Virus record (IMG/VR): IMGVR_UViG_3300031277_000005 | Coordinates: 1-45,871 of that record | Source: a virus | Length of the DNA: 45,871 nt | Direction: 5' to 3' (one strand) | Part shown: piece by piece, positions 1 to 6,567 of the stretch | Layout of the letters: every line of letters starts with the position of its first letter | How positions within the stretch are numbered: position 1 is the stretch's first letter | Made by a program: the position numbers and the translations under genes | The notes under the pieces: generated by a model | What the model saw: only the letters and a program-made list of their open reading frames with translations | The model's database searches: none | Told to the model about the DNA's origin: nothing

Positions 1-127
1 AATCATGATGAATCCAGAGACAAACCGGTTTGAACCCGTTGAAGAAGTGAAGGTAGAAAATCATCCTGTACAAACACAACACTTCATTCGGCAGGACGGA
101 ACACCGGTCCCACTGCAAAACCCTGTA
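1..127. repeat. Terminal direct repeat, left copy (contig circularity)
   Basis: Bases 1-127 are identical to 45745-45871. Exactly 127 bases is a usual maximum k-mer of short-read assemblers, so this is most simply the overlap of a circular assembly path rather than a physical terminal repeat. The unique genome is then 45,744 bp. The gene at 5-289 takes its ribosome-binding site from the right end of the window. Confidence 0.93.
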
Positions 128-289
128 TTTAAGATTGGCGAGACGTTCGATCTCAAGGGCTATCGTTTCAAGATTTCCGATATTAAGCCAGATAAAATCA
201 TTCTTGATCCAGTCGGCCCCGGGAATAGGATCGTGAAGCGTAAAGGCATAGTTCCCAAACGGCCCAGGAAGAAGCGCAGGAGCAGATAA
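5..289 (+). CDS. Small basic-tailed hypothetical phage protein (94 aa)
   Basis: I do not recognise this family. The protein has an acidic, polar N-terminal part, then a short beta-rich segment (FKIGETFDLKGYRFKISDI) that could be a small barrel, and a very basic C-terminus rich in K and R (KRPRKKRRSR), which would suit nucleic-acid binding. The start is ATG 5 (or ATG 8); the SD GAAAGGAG lies at 45731-45738, across the circular junction. It follows the winged-helix gene at 45193 and precedes the 375-896 gene, in the rightward early operon. The gene is bracketed by two identical 28-bp repeats (45678-45705 and 335-362), suggesting it was inserted or duplicated as a unit. Confidence 0.75.
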   Translation: MMNPETNRFEPVEEVKVENHPVQTQHFIRQDGTPVPLQNPVFKIGETFDLKGYRFKISDIKPDKIILDPVGPGNRIVKRKGIVPKRPRKKRRSR

Positions 290-334
290 TGTACACTCAT
301 AGAAAATGAATCGGTGTCACTAGGAACCATCTTG

Positions 335-362
335 ACAAGCTCAGATCCGAGGAGGCTTGGGC
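335..362 (+). repeat. 28-bp direct repeat, copy A (gene-tail remnant)
   Basis: Identical to 45678-45705. In the frame ending with TGA 376-378 it reads DKLRSEEAWAEDFE, resembling the C-terminus of the protein at 45193-45672 (DYLDKLRSQEEW). No start codon opens this frame, so it looks like the leftover 3' end of a lost gene. Its stop overlaps the ATG of the next gene (ATGA at 375-378). Confidence 0.8.
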
Positions 363-374
363 GGAGGATTTCGA

Positions 375-896
375 ATGAGAAGAAGAAATAGCAAGAAACA
401 GAACGTTGAACTTGATTCCATAGCAATGGAGCATGGTGGAATCTTGAGGGCCAGCGACGTTGTTGAGTTCGCGAGAAATCCAGATACAGCTCTTCATAAG
501 AAGTTCGAGTGGGATGATACGAAGGCGGCGGAACGGTATCGTATCAACCAGGCGTCGCACATTATAAAATGTCACGTCACCTATATCCCTGCTGAGCAAT
601 CGGAGCCGGTGAAAGTGAGGGGGTATATATCGCTCCCGAGCATGCGAGGAAACCAGGAGTATCGCAATACAGAGGACATACTAGATAACGACGATTGGAG
701 ATGTGAGATGCTGGACATGGCGCTCAAGGAGCTGAAGTCGTTCAGGCAGAAATACGAGGTGCTCTCTGAGCTGGCGTCGACATGGGAAAAGGTGGATCAA
801 ATCAAGGATGACATCACGAAGAAAAAACACGAGTTGAGGATACGGATGGACGAGAGGGCTGCGGCGAGAACCGTATCTACTCCGGCGAGCCCATGA
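375..896 (+). CDS. Conserved phage hypothetical protein (early operon)
   Basis: This 173-aa protein has the segment HGGILRASDVVEFARNP followed by a KFEWDD-KAAERYR block, a pattern I associate with a conserved phage family of unknown function often near recombination genes. The C-terminal third (about residues 105-160) is charged and probably coiled-coil. ATG 375 is chosen over an upstream TTG in the same frame because it overlaps the preceding remnant stop (ATGA). The TGA stop at 894-896 in turn overlaps an ATG at 893, the start of the low-complexity frame over the pentamer array. A role in DNA metabolism is inference from position only. Confidence 0.8.
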   Translation: MRRRNSKKQNVELDSIAMEHGGILRASDVVEFARNPDTALHKKFEWDDTKAAERYRINQASHIIKCHVTYIPAEQSEPVKVRGYISLPSMRGNQEYRNTEDILDNDDWRCEMLDMALKELKSFRQKYEVLSELASTWEKVDQIKDDITKKKHELRIRMDERAAARTVSTPASP

Positions 897-1201
897 TCTT
901 CTGCCCCTTGGCTGTGCGCGGCAGGCTAGTCACGGCGTGTCCGGGCACGGTCCGGCAAGGCGGGGCTTGGCAGGCAAGGCTTGGCAGGCTTGGCGGGGCT
1001 CGGCGCGGCACGGCCGGGCTAGGAACGGCAGGCGTGGCAAGGAGAGGCGTGGCACTGAATGGTAAGGCGAGGTTCGGCTTGGCAGGTTTGGCTCGGCTCG
1101 GCTTGGCCGGGCTAGGAACGGCAAGGCACGGCAGGCAAGGCACGGATAAAAACTTAATACTTTTACGCTTAGAAACACGCACACAGAAAGGCAGACAATG
1201 A
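893..1201 (+). CDS. Possible low-complexity protein translated from the pentamer array
   Basis: An open frame of 102 codons runs exactly between two genes: its ATG overlaps the upstream stop (ATGA at 893-896) and its TGA (1199-1201) overlaps the next ATG (1198). The product would be almost only G, A, R and L with period-five character (for example GLAGLARLGLAGLG). The array lacks stops in several frames, so openness alone proves nothing, but the coupling at both ends is what a translated operon member shows. It may equally be an untranslated spacer whose repeats tolerate ribosomes. No family is recognised. Confidence 0.35.
   Translation: MIFCPLAVRGRLVTACPGTVRQGGAWQARLGRLGGARRGTAGLGTAGVARRGVALNGKARFGLAGLARLGLAGLGTARHGRQGTDKNLILLRLETRTQKGRQ
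940..1145 (+). repeat. Five-base-period GGCNN array, copy 1
   Basis: About 200 bases made of degenerate 5-mers of type GGCNN (ggcaa, ggctt, ggcag, ggcgg, ggctc). A longer unit, ggccgggctaggaacggca, occurs twice (around 1011 and 1105). G-rich on this strand. It sits immediately before the RAMP-like pair. Similar, weaker arrays lie at 2584-2754 and, in the opposite orientation, 28140-28310. Confidence 0.85.
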
Positions 1202-1851
1202 AGAAAGAAGCAGAAAAAAAACAGAATGAGTCCAAGAAAAAAGCAAAAGACGGAGAGATACTGATCAAGGAACTGAAGCTCGATGTGGCGCAGTTCACCA
1301 TTGAGGGGACGGCGCCCTATGTCCAGCTTCAGTTCAGCGAGAAGGCTCGAAACGAGATGGCCAAGAACATGACCACAAAGAAAGGAGACAAGGAGAAGAG
1401 ATCTCCGAGGGATTTCGACGAAGACTACAAAAACGCTTTTCACGTATCCAGTGAAGGGTGGCATGGAATCCCTGCCACCGCATTCAAGAACGCGATGGTC
1501 GACGCATGCAGAAACACAGGTCAGGCGATGACCCAAATAAAGATGGTCATGTTCATACACGCCGATGGCGTAGACAGGATAGATGGAACGCCTTTGATAA
1601 AGATCAATGGTAAGCCACACAAGGTTGTTCATCCTGTGTCAAACTCAGGAAAGGTCGCGGATCTCAGAGTCAGGGCAATGTGGGATACCTGGTCGGCTGT
1701 CGTGAAGATAGAATTCGATTCGAGCGCTATATCACTGACGAGTGTCGGCAATCTCCTGTCCAGGGCCGGAATGCTGATCGGCATCGGTGAGGGTCGCCCA
1801 TTCAGTAAGAAAAGCTGCGGAATGGGATGGGGAACATTCAGGATACTGTAA
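1198..1851 (+). CDS. RAMP-like (Cas7-like?) phage protein A
   Basis: A 217-aa protein with a Lys/Glu-rich N-terminus (1-20), then a beta-strand/helix core including GWHGIPATAFKNAMVDACR (about 87-105), and a C-terminal glycine-rich loop GIGEGRP...GMGWGTF (195-214). This order, an 'IP-x-x-x-h-K-x-A-h' helix followed by a late GxG...GxGxF loop, resembles RAMP/Cas7-type folds. I know the family only as conserved phage hypotheticals, so the fold is inference. SD GAAAGG lies 8 bases before ATG 1198. It is followed after 12 bases by a second protein with the same ending, and preceded by a pentamer array. A nucleic-acid-binding role in the recombination/early operon is plausible. Confidence 0.7.
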   Translation: MKKEAEKKQNESKKKAKDGEILIKELKLDVAQFTIEGTAPYVQLQFSEKARNEMAKNMTTKKGDKEKRSPRDFDEDYKNAFHVSSEGWHGIPATAFKNAMVDACRNTGQAMTQIKMVMFIHADGVDRIDGTPLIKINGKPHKVVHPVSNSGKVADLRVRAMWDTWSAVVKIEFDSSAISLTSVGNLLSRAGMLIGIGEGRPFSKKSCGMGWGTFRIL

Positions 1852-1863
1852 AAGGAGAAAGCG

Positions 1864-2583
1864 ATGACTGAACCAAAGAAGAAACAAGCAAAACCAGAGA
1901 AGCCCAGCGGAGAGCTGACATCGAATATCATGCACGTCGAGGCAACGTTCATTCACCCGGTGCTCGGCACGGCGCCAGGAAACCCGGATCTCTACGCGGA
2001 GTTCATCGGCCAGAAGAGCGATGTCGACGCGAAGCGCATCAAGGACGAGCTTGCATCCCTGCCGGCCGAGGAGCTGGAGGCAAAAGGCAAGACCGTGTTC
2101 CATCGGGACGATGACGGAAACCCCTGCCTCCTGGACTATCAGATCAAGGGGATGATCAAGCAGGCCGTCGTGGCCTTCTGCGAGTTCGGAGATGTCAAAC
2201 TCGGTACCGGGAAGAACAAGATCTCGAAGTGGACCGCGAAGCGAATCGTCGACCTGTTCGTATTTGTCTATCCACGGGAGATCCCCTTGATCATGCCCGA
2301 CGAAGCCGAGCTCGACGAATGCGTTCGCCCGCTCAGGGGCGTCACCCAAAAGGGAGAACGGGTCAGCCTGGCGTGCTCTGAGAGGGCACCGAAGGGAACC
2401 AAGATCAGATTTTCCGTCGAGTGGCTCCGACCCGAGCTCGGAACCGTCGTGAGAGATGCTCTCAACTATGGTGAAAAAATCGGTATCGGTCAATGGCGTG
2501 GCAGTGGGATGGGTCGATTTACATGGGCTGACATCAGCGACGGCGAGGTGCGGCCGCGAGACGAGCCGACTGGTGACGCGTAG
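1864..2583 (+). CDS. RAMP-like (Cas7-like?) phage protein B
   Basis: A 239-aa partner of the preceding gene. After a Lys-rich leader it has an early strand (MHVEATFIHPVLG, 23-35), the segment CLLDYQIKGMIKQAV (88-102), a conserved-looking block CVRPLRGVTQKGERVSLACS (153-172), and the C-terminal loop GIGQWRGSGMGRF (207-219), close to the glycine-rich loop of RAMP proteins. I associate the 'RPLRxxTxxGERV' block with a widespread phage family of unknown function. SD AAGGAG lies at 1853-1858. The frame ends at TAG 2581-2583; the same frame then stays open to TAA 2752-2754, and its tail (SDGEVRPR) is echoed there (SDGEAWPR). Confidence 0.75.
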   Translation: MTEPKKKQAKPEKPSGELTSNIMHVEATFIHPVLGTAPGNPDLYAEFIGQKSDVDAKRIKDELASLPAEELEAKGKTVFHRDDDGNPCLLDYQIKGMIKQAVVAFCEFGDVKLGTGKNKISKWTAKRIVDLFVFVYPREIPLIMPDEAELDECVRPLRGVTQKGERVSLACSERAPKGTKIRFSVEWLRPELGTVVRDALNYGEKIGIGQWRGSGMGRFTWADISDGEVRPRDEPTGDA

Positions 2584-2754
2584 GCTATGCGCTGTAACGC
2601 AGATCACTGCGGCGGCAAAGTCAAGCCGAGCGTCGCGATGGCTAAGCCCGGCTTAGCTGGGTATCGCGTTGCGCCGGCAAGGCGAGCCGTTGATTTGCTT
2701 AGCGACGGCGAGGCGTGGCCGCGCGCCGCCGGGCACAGTCCGGAGACGGAGTAA
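2584..2754 (+). repeat. Degenerate pentamer array, copy 2, with duplicated gene tail
   Basis: GC-rich spacer with weaker five-base periodicity (taagc, ccggc, ttagc, gttgc, caagg). Bases 2701-2723 repeat 2536-2558 with two mismatches (agcgacggcgagg...ggccgcg), i.e. the 3' tail of the preceding gene appears twice, once on each side of the array. It ends 22 bases before the convergent late operon. No clear hairpin-plus-T terminator is visible at the convergence. Confidence 0.6.
2587..2754 (+). CDS. Possible 55-aa protein over array 2
   Basis: ATG 2587 follows the TAG of the RAMP-like gene after three bases, in the same frame, and reads to TAA 2752-2754. The start MRCNADHCGG contains two cysteines and a histidine; the end SDGEAWPRAAGHSPETE echoes the tail of the upstream protein. 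It could be a reinitiated small protein, an amber-readthrough extension, or untranslated scar sequence. No family is recognised. Confidence 0.3.
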   Translation: MRCNADHCGGKVKPSVAMAKPGLAGYRVAPARRAVDLLSDGEAWPRAAGHSPETE

Positions 2755-2775
2755 AACATCTTTTAACCCACCCTC

Positions 2776-3117
2776 CTACCGGAACCATCCAAAATAATCA
2801 GCGGCACCAAAACTACCGGCCGCGGTGAGGATTGCCGGGATCAGTATTTTGGCCCACCTGAGAGCGACGCTGTCGCCCGTCCTGTGTGACCTTGGTCTAC
2901 CCATTGCCTCAACCTTGCCAGCCGTCTCAGCTGCCTGCTGGGCCACCTCGTGGAAGTGCGCGCGCGGAACGCAGGAGTCCCTGTGCTCAGCCATCGCCTG
3001 GCGCACCTCGTCGCTGACAATTATCCTCACCTGTGATTCCGTTGGCCGGCGCTCGATAAGGCGGTGCGTGTCGCGGCAAACCTCGAGGACATCCCCTAGT
3101 GTGGGCTCACTGCGCAT
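2776..3117 (-). CDS. Small C-terminally anchored membrane protein (lysis candidate)
   Basis: 113 aa from ATG 3115-3117, overlapping the stop of the upstream tail gene by 11 bases. The N-terminal 75 residues are soluble and helical, possibly coiled-coil (LGDVLEVCRDTHRLIERR), then one hydrophobic segment near the C-terminus (AKILIPAILTAAGSFGAADY). This soluble-helix plus C-terminal membrane anchor is the layout of XhlA-like lysis accessory proteins and some holins. It is the last gene of the late operon, after the tail adhesins, where lysis genes often lie. No enzyme domain is present. An open frame extends upstream of the chosen start but lies inside the neighbouring gene. Confidence 0.7.
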   Translation of the reverse strand: MRSEPTLGDVLEVCRDTHRLIERRPTESQVRIIVSDEVRQAMAEHRDSCVPRAHFHEVAQQAAETAGKVEAMGRPRSHRTGDSVALRWAKILIPAILTAAGSFGAADYFGWFR

Positions 3118-4699
3118 AGGTGTCCTCCCAAAGCGAATATGCGCCGATCTTGATCCACCCATCCTCCGGAGCCTGGAATTCAATTTTGACCTTGTCCCCA
3201 GTCGATGCAACCTCAAGACGTGCCGTGTCGTACCAAAGCGCAGGGGTATCAGAGGTTACGAAGAGCTCCCAACTGTCCACGCTGGACGTGTATTTGACCT
3301 TTGCCGGGGTTCCCACAGACGCGCCGTGACACTCCCCGTATAGACAAGGTATCGTTGAGATCGTGCCGCTCGTCTCGCCCTTTAGATTGCGTGGCGTGAT
3401 TTTGAAATAGGAGTCATTTCCGCCGCGAATGTTGTAGTAGCTGCCAGTCAGATACGTCGAAATACCTGTTGGATGCCCCGATTGTAACAGGCACCTCCGG
3501 GTGTTCCGCTCGACGTCGTCGACGTCGTAGGTCGCCACTCCGCTGCCGAGGCCATACTCGAGATCGCCGAGGCTTGTCTGGCCTGTGCCGGTATATCCAC
3601 GGATCGCGCGTCCGGATACAAGATCAACCTCCTTGGCAAGCACCTGATCGTCGGTCAGGGATAAATCAGGCGCGTGCCAAATCGAAAGCGCCGCCACCCG
3701 AATCCTGTCGGTCCTAACGAATCCAACGGTGAAAAGCCCGTCAACGTCGGGAGTATACTGAAACCTGCCCTTCTCCCGGAGCGTCAACCCGTCGAACCAA
3801 ACAGCTTTATCCGTCGTTGATGTTGAGCCCATCAGCTGTATTGACGTACCGGCGGCAGTGAAATCATTTTCGACCAGTTGCCATTGGGCAGTCGCTGCAC
3901 CAGAGGCAATCGTCGCTCCACCGCATACGATTATCGGAGTTGCCGAACCATCGCCGCGCACATATGCCTTGATTGTGTAGTCTCGGCCGATGACCATATC
4001 GAGCTCACCGTTTAGATATGGACCCTCTGCATACGGATTTGTGGTCCCGGTGCAAACCACTTTGAGTGATTGATCTCCGGTGACTTTTAGCGTCGTGTCT
4101 TTGGATATAGTCGCATCATTACCAGATACCCAAAACCTGTCAGTGATAGCGTATCGCATGTCACCGTCAACCAATAAATTATTGGACAACCTGTCCTGCA
4201 AGTGTATCGGCTCATTGTGGTTCGGTGTGTGCCACTGGTCAACCTCGTCCCATCTGTCAGGCAGCATGGCAGTTCCACGATATAACCCCCTGTAGCAGGA
4301 CACATCCTCGTCCAGGTGATTCCACTCGATTACCGCCGGCCTATTGCAATGGTCCTGGTAATAACCTGGCACAACCCTCCACGGAAACAAAACCCCGCAA
4401 AGCCGCCTCGATGGATTGCTACTGTCTCGCTTTGGCGGAGCTGCCAAAATCACAGGGAACGTCTGATACAGGCCGTATTTATCGCGCCAATCATAATCAG
4501 GATAAGTCGATCCGAAATTTATATCTGCACCAGGGCCTGGACCGCTGAAAGTATAGATCTGCCCAGCGCCCATGAAATCCATGAGATAGTTTGAGTTGCG
4601 ACGAATATCTTGCGCATCCATCCATGATGCCTGAGCTCCAATCCTGGATGCATTCCGGTTTATCGCCCATGGCCTATCTGTTCTATTCTGTACCATCAT
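3107..4699 (-). CDS. Tail tip / receptor-binding protein with jelly-roll (CBM-like) domain
   Basis: A 530-aa virion protein, probably at the tail tip. The central part (about 185-315) has the signature of a carbohydrate-binding jelly roll: NLLVDGDMR..., then KVTGDQSLKVVC, IKAYVRGDGSATP and a closing VWFDGLTLRE, as in CBM4/9-type modules of phage fibres. The N-terminal 170 residues are aromatic-rich and unrecognised; the C-terminus is another beta-rich region ending WIKIGAYSLWEDTYAQ. It starts at ATG 4699 (a second ATG follows at once), overlapping the stop of the beta-helix gene (ATGA). Binding to a surface glycan is inference from the domain type. Confidence 0.8.
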   Translation of the reverse strand: MMVQNRTDRPWAINRNASRIGAQASWMDAQDIRRNSNYLMDFMGAGQIYTFSGPGPGADINFGSTYPDYDWRDKYGLYQTFPVILAAPPKRDSSNPSRRLCGVLFPWRVVPGYYQDHCNRPAVIEWNHLDEDVSCYRGLYRGTAMLPDRWDEVDQWHTPNHNEPIHLQDRLSNNLLVDGDMRYAITDRFWVSGNDATISKDTTLKVTGDQSLKVVCTGTTNPYAEGPYLNGELDMVIGRDYTIKAYVRGDGSATPIIVCGGATIASGAATAQWQLVENDFTAAGTSIQLMGSTSTTDKAVWFDGLTLREKGRFQYTPDVDGLFTVGFVRTDRIRVAALSIWHAPDLSLTDDQVLAKEVDLVSGRAIRGYTGTGQTSLGDLEYGLGSGVATYDVDDVERNTRRCLLQSGHPTGISTYLTGSYYNIRGGNDSYFKITPRNLKGETSGTISTIPCLYGECHGASVGTPAKVKYTSSVDSWELFVTSDTPALWYDTARLEVASTGDKVKIEFQAPEDGWIKIGAYSLWEDTYAQ

Positions 4700-6192
4700 A
4701 CAACCGGTGTGCCAGATTTTCCAAAAACTGGAATTGACTGGGCGAATACGGCCTCGTAGATGATCCTTAAAAGACTATCCTGTAGAGACCTGATATGCCA
4801 CGCAGACGCGGGGACATCCGGTGCAAACAGCGTCGCTCCCGGGTGCATTCCGATTGATAAATATCTCCACGTGTGATCGCTGCCTATTCCTTCGTCATAT
4901 GGCAAATCGTGAATTTGATTTATGTCAACGTTGTATACACTGCAAACATCGAATGTCGCATTCAAATCATTCTCCCAAACAACTTGGACAATCGCGTAGT
5001 AAACACCGTCGACGTTGCTCAAATCAGAAAGATAATGCTTGTCCTCAGCCACATATTCTGAGTCATCGCTTTGATGTATTTCGTAGTACGGCACGTCTCT
5101 CGTTGGCGTGCTGTACTCCTCACCATCCGTCAGTCTGTAAGCGCTAAACGTTCTTCCAAAATACACCCACTCTTTTAGGGTCGTTGTGGTGTCGTCGACC
5201 TCAATCTCGGACTGTATTTGGTGCCTCACAAACCGTAGACTGGAGAATGTCGGAAATCCGCCCCATAACAACGGCATCTCGGGAATCATTAAGCAAATAA
5301 ATTGATACAGATCCTGCCCTCCCATGTCGACATTTAAATCCAAATAGTAATAGCTATTGTCAAAATTAAGCGTAGGAATACCAACAAACTCATACGCGCC
5401 CATATCAGCGTAAGCAGGAGAACCGGTGCCGCTATTGGTTGCATCCGGATGATCGAACTCGGACTGACCAAACGGGTCAACGCCAAAATAATTTGTTGCA
5501 CCGCTGTTTGCAGAATCAATAGCGTCGCAAATACCGGCAAGCGCGTAAAGATGCTTTCCCTCGCCGACGAAAACGGGCTCTCCGGAAACATTGCCAGTTC
5601 CAGAATACCCATCCTCAACACAACTATATGTCGCCGTGATCGTTCCGGCATCAATATCCATCTGGACATCATTGCCCCATACGATGCAGTTCGTGACGTA
5701 TGTTGTTCCACCAGCGCCCAGAACTCCCTCCTCGTCATTATACGCGACCGTACAATTTACGATATATAGCACTCCGCTTTCAGTAGAAACCCCACCACAG
5801 GATGAGTCGGCGGCATTTCCATGTATAATACAGCGCTGCAATCGAACCTCGCAACTGGCATGATCCTTGACGTTGACTCCGCCGCCAGATCCGAGGGCTA
5901 TATTGTCGTGTATCAGTGAGCGTCTGAACTGATAATCATTCCCAGCATTGTTACCGTTTAAGCACACGCCTGCACCGTCAGAGCTTGAATTGCAGTCATG
6001 TATATCAATATAGTCTACCTCTAGCGTCACGTCGTTTTGCGTATAGATTCCCCCTCCATCAATTCCAGCAGAGCAATCGTCAATCTCCACATTTGTAATT
6101 GTAACTTCCTGGACTCCGTCTATATTTACTCCTCCACCGTTTGTAGTTGCTGAGCACCCCCTGATTATGCAATTGTTTATTAGGGAAGCCAT
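4696..6192 (-). CDS. Beta-helix tail adhesin, main part (downstream of in-frame UGA)
   Basis: 498 aa. Residues 1-180 are repeated right-handed beta-helix rungs (NCIIRGCSATTNGGGV, DIHDCNSSSDGAGVCL, IIHGNAADSSCGGVS, IVWGNDV), ending in the typical 'GSPAYADMGAYEF' closing motif near residue 270, then about 230 residues of a different beta-rich C-terminal domain. The ATG at 6192 follows directly after TGA 6193-6195 and in the same frame as the upstream gene, whose product is the missing N-terminal cap. The two are therefore halves of one beta-helix protein of about 623 aa, joined by UGA readthrough, made separately by reinitiation, or broken by a nonsense mutation. Confidence 0.82.
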   Translation of the reverse strand: MASLINNCIIRGCSATTNGGGVNIDGVQEVTITNVEIDDCSAGIDGGGIYTQNDVTLEVDYIDIHDCNSSSDGAGVCLNGNNAGNDYQFRRSLIHDNIALGSGGGVNVKDHASCEVRLQRCIIHGNAADSSCGGVSTESGVLYIVNCTVAYNDEEGVLGAGGTTYVTNCIVWGNDVQMDIDAGTITATYSCVEDGYSGTGNVSGEPVFVGEGKHLYALAGICDAIDSANSGATNYFGVDPFGQSEFDHPDATNSGTGSPAYADMGAYEFVGIPTLNFDNSYYYLDLNVDMGGQDLYQFICLMIPEMPLLWGGFPTFSSLRFVRHQIQSEIEVDDTTTTLKEWVYFGRTFSAYRLTDGEEYSTPTRDVPYYEIHQSDDSEYVAEDKHYLSDLSNVDGVYYAIVQVVWENDLNATFDVCSVYNVDINQIHDLPYDEGIGSDHTWRYLSIGMHPGATLFAPDVPASAWHIRSLQDSLLRIIYEAVFAQSIPVFGKSGTPVV

Positions 6193-6567
6193 TCAGACAC
6201 CTGGTGCATACACAAGGATTCCTGCGCCTTCAGATGCAAATCCGCGGCGCAAATCAAAGCCATCGATTATCGTATTGTCTCTAATGAGAATGCATCGATA
6301 CGTTCCCTGTCCATCTATCGTCGTGTGATACGGTCGAAAATCCTTGTCTCCGTCTGTTCCCTTCAGGTAGTTATGAAACCCACCATAGAGAGATACTCCG
6401 TCCAGTAGCGTTGGAGTGCTGGTCAAGTAAAAGATGCACCACTTACACCAAATCTCGTCACCATCAGTTGTGGCAGCACAAGCCGTTGCAAGGTCTGTGA
6501 ACGCATCCTCCCACGATGAGCCATCATTAGCGCCCGTTGCTCTGCTGTCTGCATAATAAACAGTCAT
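6193..6567 (-). CDS. Beta-helix tail adhesin, N-terminal part (ends at in-frame UGA)
   Basis: 124 aa from ATG 6567 (SD GGTGG upstream; the ATG overlaps the stop of the long tail gene as TGATG). The start YYADSRATGANDGSSWEDAF is the usual opening of secreted/virion beta-helix proteins of the polymorphic-membrane-protein type, followed by first rungs (GVSLYGGFHN, TTIDGQGTYRCILIRDNTIIDGFDLRRG). It stops at TGA 6193-6195 in mid-fold; the frame continues without a gap in the next gene. The product alone would be an incomplete helix. Confidence 0.8.
   Translation of the reverse strand: MTVYYADSRATGANDGSSWEDAFTDLATACAATTDGDEIWCKWCIFYLTSTPTLLDGVSLYGGFHNYLKGTDGDKDFRPYHTTIDGQGTYRCILIRDNTIIDGFDLRRGFASEGAGILVYAPGV

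Noticed and set aside
1-127. Physical terminal repeat of the virion DNA
   Set aside because: Length equals a common assembler k-mer and the repeat cuts through a gene; circular assembly overlap explains it better.
940-1145. CRISPR array
   Set aside because: Repeats are 5-mers without constant spacers; no Cas nuclease or adaptation genes. The RAMP-like pair alone does not make a CRISPR system.
877-1632. Long minus-strand frame over the array and RAMP-like gene A
   Set aside because: Open only because the GGCNN array avoids stops; the rest is antisense to a clear gene.
1864-2754. Genome-wide recoding of TAG or TGA
   Set aside because: Most genes end cleanly at TAG or TGA with overlapping starts of the next gene, so standard code applies; in-frame cases are local.
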